Assembly: GCA_034435395.1 (NCBI GenBank)
Contig: DAOTXK010000115.1
Location: 1 to 39,584 of the forward strand
From: DAOTXK01 sp034435395
Lineage (GTDB): Bacteria > Chloroflexota > Anaerolineae > Aggregatilineales > Ch27
DNA: 39,584 bases
Reading direction: 5' to 3'
A program made the translations under genes and the position numbers. The notes under the pieces were generated by a model. It was not told where the DNA came from. It saw nothing but the letters and a program-made list of their open reading frames with translations, and ran no database searches. Shown one piece after another: positions 1 to 8,598 of this stretch (its first letter is position 1; each line of letters begins with the position of its first letter).

Positions 1-3000
1 CCCATGGATATTCCACAGGGCCAGCAGCGCCGCGAACATGGCCGCTGCCGCCAGCCCTGGCCGCCCGGTGATGCCCAGCAGGGGGAGGGCGCGGGCCTCA
101 GGGGCCGGGAGGCGCGCCCGCAACGTCCGCCCCAGCACGCGCAGGAACAGCGCCAGCAGCAGCCCCTCGCTGAAGATGGTGATCACCGCTGCCGCCGGAT
201 AGCCATAGATCGGCAGGAAGATCAGGTTGGCCGCCACGTTGAAGATGACGGCGATCAGGAAGGTCGGCGTCAGGGCGCGCTGCTGGTCCAGCGCGATCAG
301 CATGTACTGGGTCACGCTGTTCACCCAGCCGATGGGCACGCTCCAGATCATCAACTGCAAAGCCACCGCGCCGGCGGGCAGGTACTGCGGCCCCCCCAGC
401 ACCAGGATCAGCGCAGGGGCGATGAACGTCGTCACCACGGCCACCGGCAGCGCCATGATCAGCAACAGCTTGACCGACAGGCGGTAGCTGCGCACCAGTT
501 CGGGCGGGTCTTCCCGCGCCTGGCGGCTCATCACCGGTAGCAGCGCCGCCGAGAGGAAAGCCGGGATGATCTGGATCGTGTCCAGCCACTTGTAGGCGGT
601 GCTGTACCAGCCGACCACGGTGGCCCCATTGATCGACTCCATCAGGATCACATCGATCTTAAAGAAGATGGTCGCCAGCAGGTGGTTGATCATCAGCGGC
701 CACGACTCGATCACCATGTGCCGCTGCAAGGACCGATCAACCGCCGGGACCGCTGACCCGCCATCCCGCCGGAACAGGCGTATCCCCTCCGGCCAGATCA
801 GGCCGCGGGCCAGCCACAGCATCAGCGCCAGGGTGATGGTATTGGTGACGATGCTCGCCCCTGCCAGCCCGACCACGCCCCAACCGGCCAGCAGGGCGCT
901 CAGCCCCAGCGCCGCCTTACAGATGGTGCTGACGGTGGTGACGGCGGCGGGGTACTCCGCCTGCTCGAAAGCGTAAAACAGGGCGGTCAGGCCGGTGCTC
1001 AGGCTGACGGGCAGCAGGCCGACGTACAGCAGGCCGATGGCGACGACGGCCACGGGTTCCAGCGGCGGCGAGACCAGCGTCTGCCGCGCCAGGAGGAAGC
1101 CGATCAGCAGCGGCGCGCCGAGGACGGCCAGCGCCAGCCGCAGCGCGCTGGTGTTGAGCAGGTACCGCCCGGCCTGCGCCCGGTCGCGGGCGACCTCCCG
1201 TGTCAGGAAGGTGTTGAGGCCGAAATTGGTCAGGATGTCGAACCAGCCGTAGATGACGATGGCGTAGTAGTAGATGCCAGCGTTTTCCGGCCCCAGCACC
1301 CGCAGCATGATGAAGGCGAAGGCGAAGTCGATGCCTTTGTTGAACAGGTTGATCAGGATGGGCATGACGCTGTTTTTGGCCAGCCGCCGGATGGTGCCCC
1401 CTTCCCCCGCCTCGCCGTCCCGGTAAAACACCCGCCACAGCCACACCCCCACCGCGAAGACGATCACCACGCCCGCCAGGAAGCTGAGAAACGCGCCCAC
1501 CTGGAAGCTGGCCGGGCTATAGCGGAAGCGCACCAGCCACGTATCGGAGAGCCGCACCTGGCCGCTCGCCACCGGCCCGGCATATCTCTCGGCCAACGCG
1601 CGGGGATCGAGGAAGACGCCCCGGAAGTTCCCGTTGACCAGTTGAACCGGGATTTCATGCTCGAACTGTTCGTCCGCCCCCGCCGGGCGGATGAAGGCCC
1701 GCCAGCCGGGGAAGTAGCTGTCCGCCAGCACCAGCCAGGACGGCGCGTCCACCGTCGCCGCCACCGTGACCTGGAGATTGCGGTATTCAGCGATGGCCTG
1801 GGGGGCCGGCTCGCCCGGCTGGAATGCCCGGTCGTCGGGCGGCTCGACTGGGGTGTAGACCAGCGCCGCCGTCCGCGGATCGATCTGCTGGACGAGCGCG
1901 GCGAAAGCCGGGCTGCTGGTGTAATAGAGGGTCGCTGTGGCGGGCAACGTGTAGGCGCGGGGCATGACGTGGCGGTTCTCGTAGATGCGGACCGCCTCAT
2001 CTTCGTAGGCCAGTACCCACCCCGGATCGTCGATCGTGGTCTCGGTCACGATGTACCGCACGTTGAGCAGGTCCAGCAGCGGCGAGTCGACGGACCAGGG
2101 CTGGTCGGTGGTCAGCGGGGCGACGCGGTTGAAGTCCAGCTGGAACTGCGGCGCGATCAGCGTCATGTAGTCGGTGTACTGGCGGGGGATGATGCTGTCA
2201 TAGCCGCGCACGTCCTCCAGCCCGAACATCCAGGGGATGTTGGCGTGGAGCGTGTCATCGCCGGGGGCGTTGAGCGTGGTCAGGCGGAAGGGGCCTTCCG
2301 CCGCGTAGCGCCCGGCCAGCCATTCCAGCGCTGGCGGCGTGAAGTCCAGCAGCGCCGGGTCCGCCGCCGGGAAAAAGCCCGCTGGAGCCATCATCAGGTC
2401 CAGGGCGATGACGATGACCGCCGCCCATGTCCAGGCCGGCGCGCCGCCCAACCGTCGCGGCAGCCGGTCCGGGCGGCGGCTGAGCAGGAAGACGGCTCCC
2501 GCCGCCACCAGGAAGATGCCCAGCAGCAAGACGTGGGGGAACTGGTAGCTGTAGAACATGCGCGCGTCGGCGAAGGCGTTTTCCGCCAGGGCCAGCGCAT
2601 GCAGCGCGCGGTCAAGCAGCGGTTCGAGCGGCGCGTACAGCAGGCGGCTCAGCAGCAGCCCGGCCAGCACGGCAATGCCTGCGCCGGTCAGCCCTCGGCC
2701 AAACCACCCGGCCAGCCGCGCGGCAAACGTCGTAGGCGTTGGGACGGCGGCTGGTGATCCGCCGTCGTCCCCTGTCGCGGGGTCGTAGCGCCGTGATCCG
2801 GCCAGCGCGTCGGCTCCAAACCCGGCCAGGGCCGCCACGGCCAGCGTCAGCGCGAACACCCAGCGGAACGGCGAGTGAAGCTGGTTGATGCCCGGCAGCA
2901 GAGTGTACAGGACGGCGTAGGTCGGCAGGCCGAAGACGAAAGACAGCGCCAGGGCGGCCAGCGCGGCGAAGATCGCCCGGTAGGGAAGACCGGCCACCCT

Positions 3001-4167
3001 CCTGGCAGGACCCCGCCCCACCCACGCGCTGGCCAGTCCGTAGGCCGCCAGGGCCATCGGCAGGATGCCCAGGTAAGCCCCGCCTTCCACGTAGTTTTTG
3101 ACGCCCCAGTAGATGGTGTGGATCGGCTCGCCCAGGGCGTTGACCGTGACCGGGACGGTCTGCCCGCTGAATACGTCCCAGTAGGCGTGGTGGGCCGGGT
3201 TGCCGAAGAAGTTGGGCAGGAAAAAGGCGATGATGCGCCGTGTGGGATAGGCCCAGCCGAGAATCTGCTCCAGGCTGGCCGAGCCTTCCCGGAAGTTCCG
3301 CCCGGCCAGCTCAAACAGCGGCAGGAACTGCGCCGCGCCCAGCGCCAGCCCCAGCCCGACCATGATGACCAGCCAGACGCCCCGCCGCAGCCATTGGCTG
3401 TGCGCGCCCGCTTCCCGCCGCTGCCCCCACCACCCCGCCAGCAGCCGCCACGCCGCGTAAAAGCCCACGATCAGCAGCGTGTAGTAGATGATCTCCACGT
3501 GCCCGGCGTAAACCACCAGGCCCAGCGTCAGCGCGCCTCCCGCCGCCCAGGGCGCGGTCGCCGGACGCCCGAACAGCGGCTGCGACCGGATGACGTACTC
3601 GGCCATCAGCAGCAGGAGCGGCAGCCAGGCCGCCCCGCCGATCATCATGGGGAAGACGATCCGCGCCAGGAAAAAGCCGCTGAGTTGCCAGCTCACCGCC
3701 GCCACCGTCGCCCCGGCCCGGCGCTGGCCCAGCCCGCGCGCCAGGAGATACATGCAGACACCGGCCAGCCAGAGCTGGATGACCGTGTACCAGCCGTAGG
3801 CGGCCGCCAGCGGCAGGAGGTAAAAGATGAGGCTCAGCGGGTAAAGGGCGCTGTGCTGCCCCGCCGCCAGGAAGGGCACCCCCGCGAACAGATGCGGGTT
3901 CCACAGCGGAATCTCGCCCCCGCCGATGCTTTGCCGGATGAACTGCTTCCAGACGTAATTTTCCAGGATGAGGTCGGAGAGCAGGGCGTTGTGCGGGGCT
4001 TCCGGCGCGCCGACCACCTCGCGGTAGGCGGCGAATGGCTCCCACTGGTAAAGGTTGTCGGCGGGCAGCAGGGTCTGGCCGCCGAGCGTCTGCGGCGCGA
4101 AGAGGATCAGCGGCAGCAGGAGGAGCAGCAGGATGATCAGCAGGTCGGGAGCGCGGTTGCGAATCAA
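1..4167 (-). CDS. YfhO-like GT-C membrane protein fused to Wzx/MATE-type flippase (3' end cut by window edge)
   Basis: One uninterrupted minus-strand frame of 1,389 codons runs off the left edge. I translated codon by codon across the domain junction (1321-1680) and found no stop. Residues 1 to about 925 look like YfhO: many hydrophobic segments, an early WNPHLFAGVPF motif with a nearby QHSALYP, and a large extracytoplasmic domain before a last membrane helix near 910-925. After a short linker (RDGEAGEGG) the frame continues as an oligosaccharide flippase, with NKGIDFAFAFIMLRVLGP and then about 12 hydrophobic segments, so the flippase is nearly complete. The TTG start is chosen because GGAGG lies 7 nt upstream and no in-frame ATG precedes the first helix. 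YfhO acts as a GT-C glycosyltransferase in wall-polymer glycosylation and works with a separate flippase, so the fusion would couple flipping to transfer. That coupling is inference. Confidence 0.82.
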   Translation of the reverse strand, partial: MIRNRAPDLLIILLLLLLPLILFAPQTLGGQTLLPADNLYQWEPFAAYREVVGAPEAPHNALLSDLILENYVWKQFIRQSIGGGEIPLWNPHLFAGVPFLAAGQHSALYPLSLIFYLLPLAAAYGWYTVIQLWLAGVCMYLLARGLGQRRAGATVAAVSWQLSGFFLARIVFPMMIGGAAWLPLLLLMAEYVIRSQPLFGRPATAPWAAGGALTLGLVVYAGHVEIIYYTLLIVGFYAAWRLLAGWWGQRREAGAHSQWLRRGVWLVIMVGLGLALGAAQFLPLFELAGRNFREGSASLEQILGWAYPTRRIIAFFLPNFFGNPAHHAYWDVFSGQTVPVTVNALGEPIHTIYWGVKNYVEGGAYLGILPMALAAYGLASAWVGRGPARRVAGLPYRAIFAALAALALSFVFGLPTYAVLYTLLPGINQLHSPFRWVFALTLAVAALAGFGADALAGSRRYDPATGDDGGSPAAVPTPTTFAARLAGWFGRGLTGAGIAVLAGLLLSRLLYAPLEPLLDRALHALALAENAFADARMFYSYQFPHVLLLGIFLVAAGAVFLLSRRPDRLPRRLGGAPAWTWAAVIVIALDLMMAPAGFFPAADPALLDFTPPALEWLAGRYAAEGPFRLTTLNAPGDDTLHANIPWMFGLEDVRGYDSIIPRQYTDYMTLIAPQFQLDFNRVAPLTTDQPWSVDSPLLDLLNVRYIVTETTIDDPGWVLAYEDEAVRIYENRHVMPRAYTLPATATLYYTSSPAFAALVQQIDPRTAALVYTPVEPPDDRAFQPGEPAPQAIAEYRNLQVTVAATVDAPSWLVLADSYFPGWRAFIRPAGADEQFEHEIPVQLVNGNFRGVFLDPRALAERYAGPVASGQVRLSDTWLVRFRYSPASFQVGAFLSFLAGVVIVFAVGVWLWRVFYRDGEAGEGGTIRRLAKNSVMPILINLFNKGIDFAFAFIMLRVLGPENAGIYYYAIVIYGWFDILTNFGLNTFLTREVARDRAQAGRYLLNTSALRLALAVLGAPLLIGFLLARQTLVSPPLEPVAVVAIGLLYVGLLPVSLSTGLTALFYAFEQAEYPAAVTTVSTICKAALGLSALLAGWGVVGLAGASIVTNTITLALMLWLARGLIWPEGIRLFRRDGGSAVPAVDRSLQRHMVIESWPLMINHLLATIFFKIDVILMESINGATVVGWYSTAYKWLDTIQIIPAFLSAALLPVMSRQAREDPPELVRSYRLSVKLLLIMALPVAVVTTFIAPALILVLGGPQYLPAGAVALQLMIWSVPIGWVNSVTQYMLIALDQQRALTPTFLIAVIFNVAANLIFLPIYGYPAAAVITIFSEGLLLALFLRVLGRTLRARLPAPEARALPLLGITGRPGLAAAAMFAALLALWNIHG

Positions 4168-4251
4168 AAATGTCCCTCCAACGCCATGCCGCCTGGCAGG
4201 CGACTGGCTGTGGCGGCGCGGGCCGCTCCAGGGTGTTTACGACGGCGGGGG

Positions 4252-4257
4252 ATTATA
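4252..4257 (-). promoter_or_regulatory. -10 element (TATAAT) for the YfhO-flippase gene
   Basis: A perfect TATAAT reads on the minus strand about 85 nt upstream of the TTG start. No convincing -35 hexamer lies 16-18 nt above it. The same 'TATAAT with weak -35' pattern recurs before several genes in this window. Confidence 0.5.
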
Positions 4258-4623
4258 CCGTGAGTCGCCGCCGGCCACCTGACGGGGTTGCCTGATGGTC
4301 GCCGGTCGGCTGGTATGACTGCGGCGCTTCCCCAGAGGCACAGGCCCGGCGGAATACAGTTGTTTTGGCGTCTTTTTTATGGCACTATAACAAACGTATC
4401 AGGATGTCATCCATATAGCGTTTCCTGTTGAGACCTGCAAGAGATAACCATCAGGGCGTCACCGCTCTCAGTCACCAGTGTGCGGCAGTTGGGAACTGAG
4501 GCTGAAACTATACGCCCAGCGGACCAGTAGCAGCTCTGGAAGCCGGCGGTCAATCACAGGCCGTGGCGAGTCGTCGGTTAATAGTCATACGAAGCATTAA
4601 TTTTTTGTGTCAGAAGGATCGGC

Positions 4624-4645
4624 GATTTCAGCCTTCGGCTGAATC
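4624..4645 (+). promoter_or_regulatory. Leader hairpin before GH51
   Basis: TTCAGCC and GGCTGAA form a perfect 7-bp stem with a TTC loop. The outer GAT/ATC adds pairs around a one-base bulge. It sits about 15 nt upstream of the GAGGTG ribosome binding site. It has no T-run, so a role in translation or mRNA stability is more likely than termination. Confidence 0.4.
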
Positions 4646-4672
4646 CCTGCTCATCACGCGAGGTGAATGCCC

Positions 4673-6193
4673 ATGTCCGTTTTTTCGTTATCCCCAGCCC
4701 ATGTCTATCTCGACACCAACCGCGTCATCAGCGCGATTTCACCGCTGGTGTTCAGCGGCTTTGCCGAGCACATGGGGCGCTCCATTTATGAAGGAATCTA
4801 TGATCCGGCGTCGCCACAGGCCGACGAACGCGGCCTCCGGAAAGACGTGCTGGCGGCCCTCCGGGAGCTGAACTTCCGCGCGCTGCGTTATCCGGGCGGC
4901 AACTTCCTCAGCGGCTATCACTGGCTGGATGGGGTGGGTCCCCGCGACCAGCGGCCCCGCCGGCGCGACCTGGCCTGGCAGTCGATTGAGACCAACCAGT
5001 TTGGCACCAACGAGTTCATCGAGTTCTGCCGGGCCATCCATACCGAGCCGATGATCGGCGTTAATATGGGGACCGGCTCCATCGGGGAGGCGGCCAATCT
5101 GGTCGAATACTGCAACGCCCCTGCCGGGACGCAGTATGCAGACCTGCGGGTCTCACACGGTTATCGCCAGCCGCACGGGGTCAAGTATTGGTGCCTGGGC
5201 AATGAGATGGACGGCCCCTGGCAGATCGGGCACCTGGAGGCGGCGGAATACGGCGCGAAGGCCCGCGAGGCCGCCAAGATGATGCGCTGGCACGATCCGA
5301 CGATCAAGCTGGTGCTGTGTGGCTCCTCTTCCAGCGGGATGCCGACCTATCCCGAATGGGATCGTATCGTGCTCGAACGGTGCTGGGAGCAGGTGGACTA
5401 CCACTCGCTCCATTATTACGCGGGCAACCGGGATGACGACACCGCCAGCTACCTGGCCCTCAGCGTCGAGTTCGAGACCTATCTGGACACCCTGGCCGGA
5501 GTCCTGCGTTATGTGAAGGCCAAACAGCGTTCCCAACATGACGTGTACCTGTCATGGGATGAATGGAATGTGTGGTACCGGGCGAACAAACCCAGCGATG
5601 TACAGGGCGGCTGGACGGAAGCCCCGCATCTGATCGAAGAAGTGTACAACCTGGAAGATGCGCTGGTGACCGCGCAGTGGATGAACGTGTTCCTGCGCCG
5701 GTCTGGCGTGCTGAAGATCGCCTGTCTGGCGCAGATCGTGAACGTGATCGCGCCCATTCTGACCACCCGCGACGGCCTGCTCAAACAGTCGATCTATTAC
5801 CCGTTTATGCTGTTCAGCAAGCTGGCCGCCGGGGCCGCGCTGGACGTGGCCGTCAAAGCGCCGCTGTATCCGACGACCAAGTACGGCGATATGCCGCTGC
5901 TGGACGCCTCGGCCTCCTATGATGAGGCACAGGACGCGCACGCCATCTTCCTCGTCAACCGCAGCCAGACCGAAAGCCTGCCCGTCGTCCTGCGCTGGCA
6001 GGACCGCGCGCCGCAGCGCATCCAGGCGGTCTATCAGCTTTCCGGCTCGGACCCGAAAGCCGCCAACAGCTTCGAGAATCCTGACCGGGTGGTGGCGGTC
6101 GCCGTGGATGCGCCGGCCATCAGTGATCGGAGCGCCTCGCTGGTGCTGCCGCCGCTCTCGTTCACGGCCATCGACGCCCGGTCGCTGCGGTAG
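4673..6193 (+). CDS. GH51 alpha-L-arabinofuranosidase
   Basis: 506-residue glycoside hydrolase that should remove terminal alpha-L-arabinofuranosyl units from arabinose-containing oligosaccharides. The retaining pair is visible: acid/base Glu178 in LGNEMDGPW and nucleophile Glu297 in SWDEWNVWY. The N-terminus reads straight into the (beta/alpha)8 barrel (YRYPGG-like motif RALRYPGGNFLSGYHW), and a C-terminal beta-sandwich follows. There is no signal peptide, so it is probably intracellular and acts on imported oligosaccharides. Two ATGs compete at 4667 and 4673. GAGGTG at 4660-4665 is 7 nt from the second but only 1 nt from the first, so 4673 is chosen. Length is normal for the family. It is monocistronic, and the next gene converges on it. 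Confidence 0.93.
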   Translation: MSVFSLSPAHVYLDTNRVISAISPLVFSGFAEHMGRSIYEGIYDPASPQADERGLRKDVLAALRELNFRALRYPGGNFLSGYHWLDGVGPRDQRPRRRDLAWQSIETNQFGTNEFIEFCRAIHTEPMIGVNMGTGSIGEAANLVEYCNAPAGTQYADLRVSHGYRQPHGVKYWCLGNEMDGPWQIGHLEAAEYGAKAREAAKMMRWHDPTIKLVLCGSSSSGMPTYPEWDRIVLERCWEQVDYHSLHYYAGNRDDDTASYLALSVEFETYLDTLAGVLRYVKAKQRSQHDVYLSWDEWNVWYRANKPSDVQGGWTEAPHLIEEVYNLEDALVTAQWMNVFLRRSGVLKIACLAQIVNVIAPILTTRDGLLKQSIYYPFMLFSKLAAGAALDVAVKAPLYPTTKYGDMPLLDASASYDEAQDAHAIFLVNRSQTESLPVVLRWQDRAPQRIQAVYQLSGSDPKAANSFENPDRVVAVAVDAPAISDRSASLVLPPLSFTAIDARSLR

Positions 6194-6265
6194 GGGTCGC
6201 CTGACCGGCAGCGCTGGGGCCGGGAGGGGGACGCTCCTGCCGGGTCGCAGCCCTGACAGGGGCCA

Positions 6266-7849
6266 TCATCGGGACATCGCTCCCTCTTCCCCCGGTTGGG
6301 CGCTGCCGCCCCGCCCGGCAGGATGCTCATCCAGGCGTTGCCGGCACAACGCCTCCATTCTATCCAGCGTGCGCCCCCGATAGGGGAAGTACCCCTCCAG
6401 CCAGGTCTGGACCCGGGTTGGCGGCGGCTCCTCCTCCAGGCGGTCCAACAGCGCCAGCAGCTCTTCCAAAGAGGCCACTGGCGTGGTTACGGCGTCGATT
6501 TCCGGGACCGGCCTGTCGGTCGGAGGGGCCACCAGGCGGACTGCCGCCCGCCCGGTCCCTGCCGCCGCCATCAGGCCGGTGGAGGCCAGGGCGGCCACGG
6601 CGACCAGGTTATCCCACTGCAAAAAGGCCCGGTAGTCCACGCGGGCCGAGATGGCGACGTTGTCCAGCCCGGCGATGTGCCCGCTGCCGGGCACCGCGGA
6701 GCCATCCTGTCCCTCCCGGTCCTTGAGGATAAAAAACCAGTGGGGGCGCTGCTGCGCCGCCTGGCCCAGCCAGCGGACCGCCTCCTCCGTAGCGGTGGCG
6801 AGGTAAGCGAAGATTTCGTTGCTGGCGTGTTCCAGCAGCATCAGCAGGACGGGGTGGCCTTCCGCCCGGCGGCGGAGGGCCTGTTCCGCCTCATGAACGT
6901 CCGCCGCGGCCAGAGGGTCAAGGGCCAGGTCGGTCTCCGCATGGCCGATGATGGACAGCCGGGGAATCGGACTCCGCCGCAGGCCGCCCCGCAGCATGTC
7001 GGCCACCACCGCGTTCCACACCCACACCTCGTCGGACAGCACCGGGTCAATCATCCCGGAGGGGTGCTCGTTGCAGAACAGTATCCGGTGAGTATCGGTG
7101 GGGGCGGCCAGCGTGAATTCCGCGGCGGCGGGGATGCGCTCGTTATTCACCAGCAGCAGGCGCGGCTGGAGGTGGGCCAGCAACCGGCGGCAGACCTTCA
7201 GCCGGTGGACGGTCAGGAGCATGTGCTCCCAGGCTGCAAACGGGCTGCTGAGCAGTCGGCGCAGCACGGCGCGATCCCTGCGCCACAGGAGCGCCCCCAG
7301 CCGGGCAGTCAACCAGGTGGCCCGCAGCAGGGTCGCCGCCGCGTCTCCCCAGCCGGAGCCGTATTTCATCCACCGCCTGTACCCCGCCACCGGTTCGACG
7401 ACCACCGCCGCCGACTCGCCGCGCCGCCAGATTTCCAGCGAGGACCGCGACACGACCAGCGCGCAGACATACCCGGTCCGCGCCAGGCGTTCAGCCAGCC
7501 GGGCGATGGCGTCCTGGTTGGGCTTCCGGCTGGAGCGGAACAGGAGCGCGTCGACGGTGGGCAGCGCCGCCACGTCCGGCGGGCGGGCCAGCAGGCCGAA
7601 GACGGCGGCGTTTCTGAGGGTGAAAACCAGCGACCGGATGACGGCCTTGAGGCCGCGCAGCGGGTCCACCATGGTGAGGTAAAGCCCGGCGGCCAGCCAT
7701 TCCGGGAAGCGTCCCCAGTAGGGTTGGGTGGTCTCCGCGTAACGCGGCCACAGGGCCAGCACCGCGAAGTAACCGTCCGTGGCCAGGGGCGTTTTGGGGG
7801 CGGGAGGACCTTCGTCAGGCTGGTCGGGCGCGGCACTGGCGCTGATCAT
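6266..7849 (-). CDS. Putative GT-B-like glycosyltransferase of surface polysaccharide synthesis
   Basis: 527-residue protein without signal peptide or clear membrane helices. I cannot assign it firmly to a family. The C-terminal half has features of a GT-B donor domain: CNEHPSGMIDP, LSIIGHAETDL, LLMLLEHASNEIFAYL followed by HWFFILKDREG, and a late NLVAVAALASTGLMAAAGTGRAAVRL stretch (positions about 425-450) like the donor loop of capsule and sialyl transferases. The N-terminal half carries a Rossmann-like segment (VDALLFRSSRKPNQ, then YVCALVVSRSSLEIW). GGAGG lies 8 nt upstream of the ATG. It is divergent from the nonulosonate operon and shares its promoter region, so transfer of that operon's CMP-sugar is a reasonable guess. 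It could also be a capsule-type transferase for another donor. Confidence 0.6.
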   Translation of the reverse strand: MISASAAPDQPDEGPPAPKTPLATDGYFAVLALWPRYAETTQPYWGRFPEWLAAGLYLTMVDPLRGLKAVIRSLVFTLRNAAVFGLLARPPDVAALPTVDALLFRSSRKPNQDAIARLAERLARTGYVCALVVSRSSLEIWRRGESAAVVVEPVAGYRRWMKYGSGWGDAAATLLRATWLTARLGALLWRRDRAVLRRLLSSPFAAWEHMLLTVHRLKVCRRLLAHLQPRLLLVNNERIPAAAEFTLAAPTDTHRILFCNEHPSGMIDPVLSDEVWVWNAVVADMLRGGLRRSPIPRLSIIGHAETDLALDPLAAADVHEAEQALRRRAEGHPVLLMLLEHASNEIFAYLATATEEAVRWLGQAAQQRPHWFFILKDREGQDGSAVPGSGHIAGLDNVAISARVDYRAFLQWDNLVAVAALASTGLMAAAGTGRAAVRLVAPPTDRPVPEIDAVTTPVASLEELLALLDRLEEEPPPTRVQTWLEGYFPYRGRTLDRMEALCRQRLDEHPAGRGGSAQPGEEGAMSR

Positions 7850-7892
7850 GCGGTCGGCCTCCGGTCTGCGGTTCGGTGTCCTGACGCTGCGG

Positions 7893-7926
7893 TTGAAGGC
7901 AGCGCCAAACGGCGCTACATTATAAC
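7893..7926. promoter_or_regulatory. Divergent promoter region, putative glycosyltransferase / surface-sugar operon
   Basis: On the minus strand a perfect TATAAT lies at 7919-7924, about 70 nt from the start at 7849. On the plus strand TTGAAG at 7893-7898 and TACATT at 7916-7921 are 17 nt apart and precede the operon start at 7954. The two -10 regions overlap, so the promoters would compete for polymerase. Confidence 0.45.
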
Positions 7927-7953
7927 ATGTCCTCGGCGGTGGGAGAGCGAACG

Positions 7954-8598
7954 ATGGTTCGCGTGTTCATTCAGGCCCGGATGAGTTCGGCGCGGCTGCC
8001 CGGCAAGGTTCTCGCCCCGTTCCACGGCCAGCCGCTCATCCGCCAGGTGATCGACCGGGTGGCGGAGGCCGTGCCCCGTTCGCAGATCGTGCTGGTCACC
8101 AGCGCCGACCCGACTGACGATCCGCTGGCCTGTTATGTGGAGTCGCTGGGGGTGGCGGTCTTCCGGGGGCCGCTGGCCAACGTGCTGGAGCGGTTCCAGC
8201 GGTGCGCGGCGGCCTACCCCGCTGACTGGGTGATCCGTATCTCCGGCGACAGCCCCTTGATGAGCAGCGCCGTCATCCGCCGGGTGATCGCCGCCGCCCA
8301 GACCGCCGAGGCGGACGTGGTCACCAACGTCTTCCCGCGTACCTTTCCCCGGGGGTGCAGCGTGGAAGCCATCAACGCCCGGTCGCTGGCCGCCCTCGAC
8401 AGCACGGCGCTGACCGCCGAGGAGCAGGAGCACGTCACCGGCGTCTTCTACAACCACCCGGACCGCTATCGTATCATCAACGTGGACTCGGGAAGGCCGG
8501 AGCTGGCGGCGGTGGACCTGACGGTGGACACCCTCGACGATCTGCGGCGGCTGGAAGCCTTCGACGAGGCCGCGTTGGGATGGGAGGGCCTGGGATGA
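7954..8598 (+). CDS. SpsF-type cytidylyltransferase (CMP-nonulosonate synthetase family)
   Basis: 214-residue nucleotidyltransferase of the SpsF/NeuA-like group, expected to activate a 3-deoxy acid sugar with CTP. The signature QARMSSARLPGKVL sits at the N-terminus, followed by RISGDSPL in the metal/sugar-binding region and VTNVFPRTFPRG further on. An ATG at 7927 is in frame but has no ribosome binding site, whereas GGGAGA at 7941-7946 is 7 nt from 7954 and family homology begins there. It is slightly shorter than typical SpsF (about 240). It opens an 11-gene plus-strand operon, and its stop overlaps the next start (ATGA). Pairing with a NeuB-type synthase downstream supports a nonulosonic acid substrate. 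Confidence 0.88.
   Translation: MVRVFIQARMSSARLPGKVLAPFHGQPLIRQVIDRVAEAVPRSQIVLVTSADPTDDPLACYVESLGVAVFRGPLANVLERFQRCAAAYPADWVIRISGDSPLMSSAVIRRVIAAAQTAEADVVTNVFPRTFPRGCSVEAINARSLAALDSTALTAEEQEHVTGVFYNHPDRYRIINVDSGRPELAAVDLTVDTLDDLRRLEAFDEAALGWEGLG

Larger units (their letters stand above)
4168..4672. other. 505-base divergent intergenic region
   Basis: It separates the minus-strand YfhO-flippase gene from the plus-strand GH51 gene. It holds the minus -10 at 4252-4257 and a plus-strand hairpin at 4624-4645. A weak plus-strand promoter candidate is present (TTGTTT at 4360, TATAAC at 4386, spacing too long to trust). It is visibly more AT-rich than the flanking genes. I see no ORF with a ribosome binding site and no RNA gene in it. 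Confidence 0.6.

Noticed and set aside
98..4045. Several medium-length minus-strand ORFs with ATG starts
   Set aside because: They are in other frames than the long open frame (codons with low coordinate 1 mod 3) and have the Arg/Pro/Gly-rich composition of shadows. The long frame encodes a recognisable YfhO-flippase protein.
6194..6265. A terminator between the convergent GH51 and glycosyltransferase genes
   Set aside because: An imperfect GC-rich inverted repeat is present, but it has no T-run on either strand.
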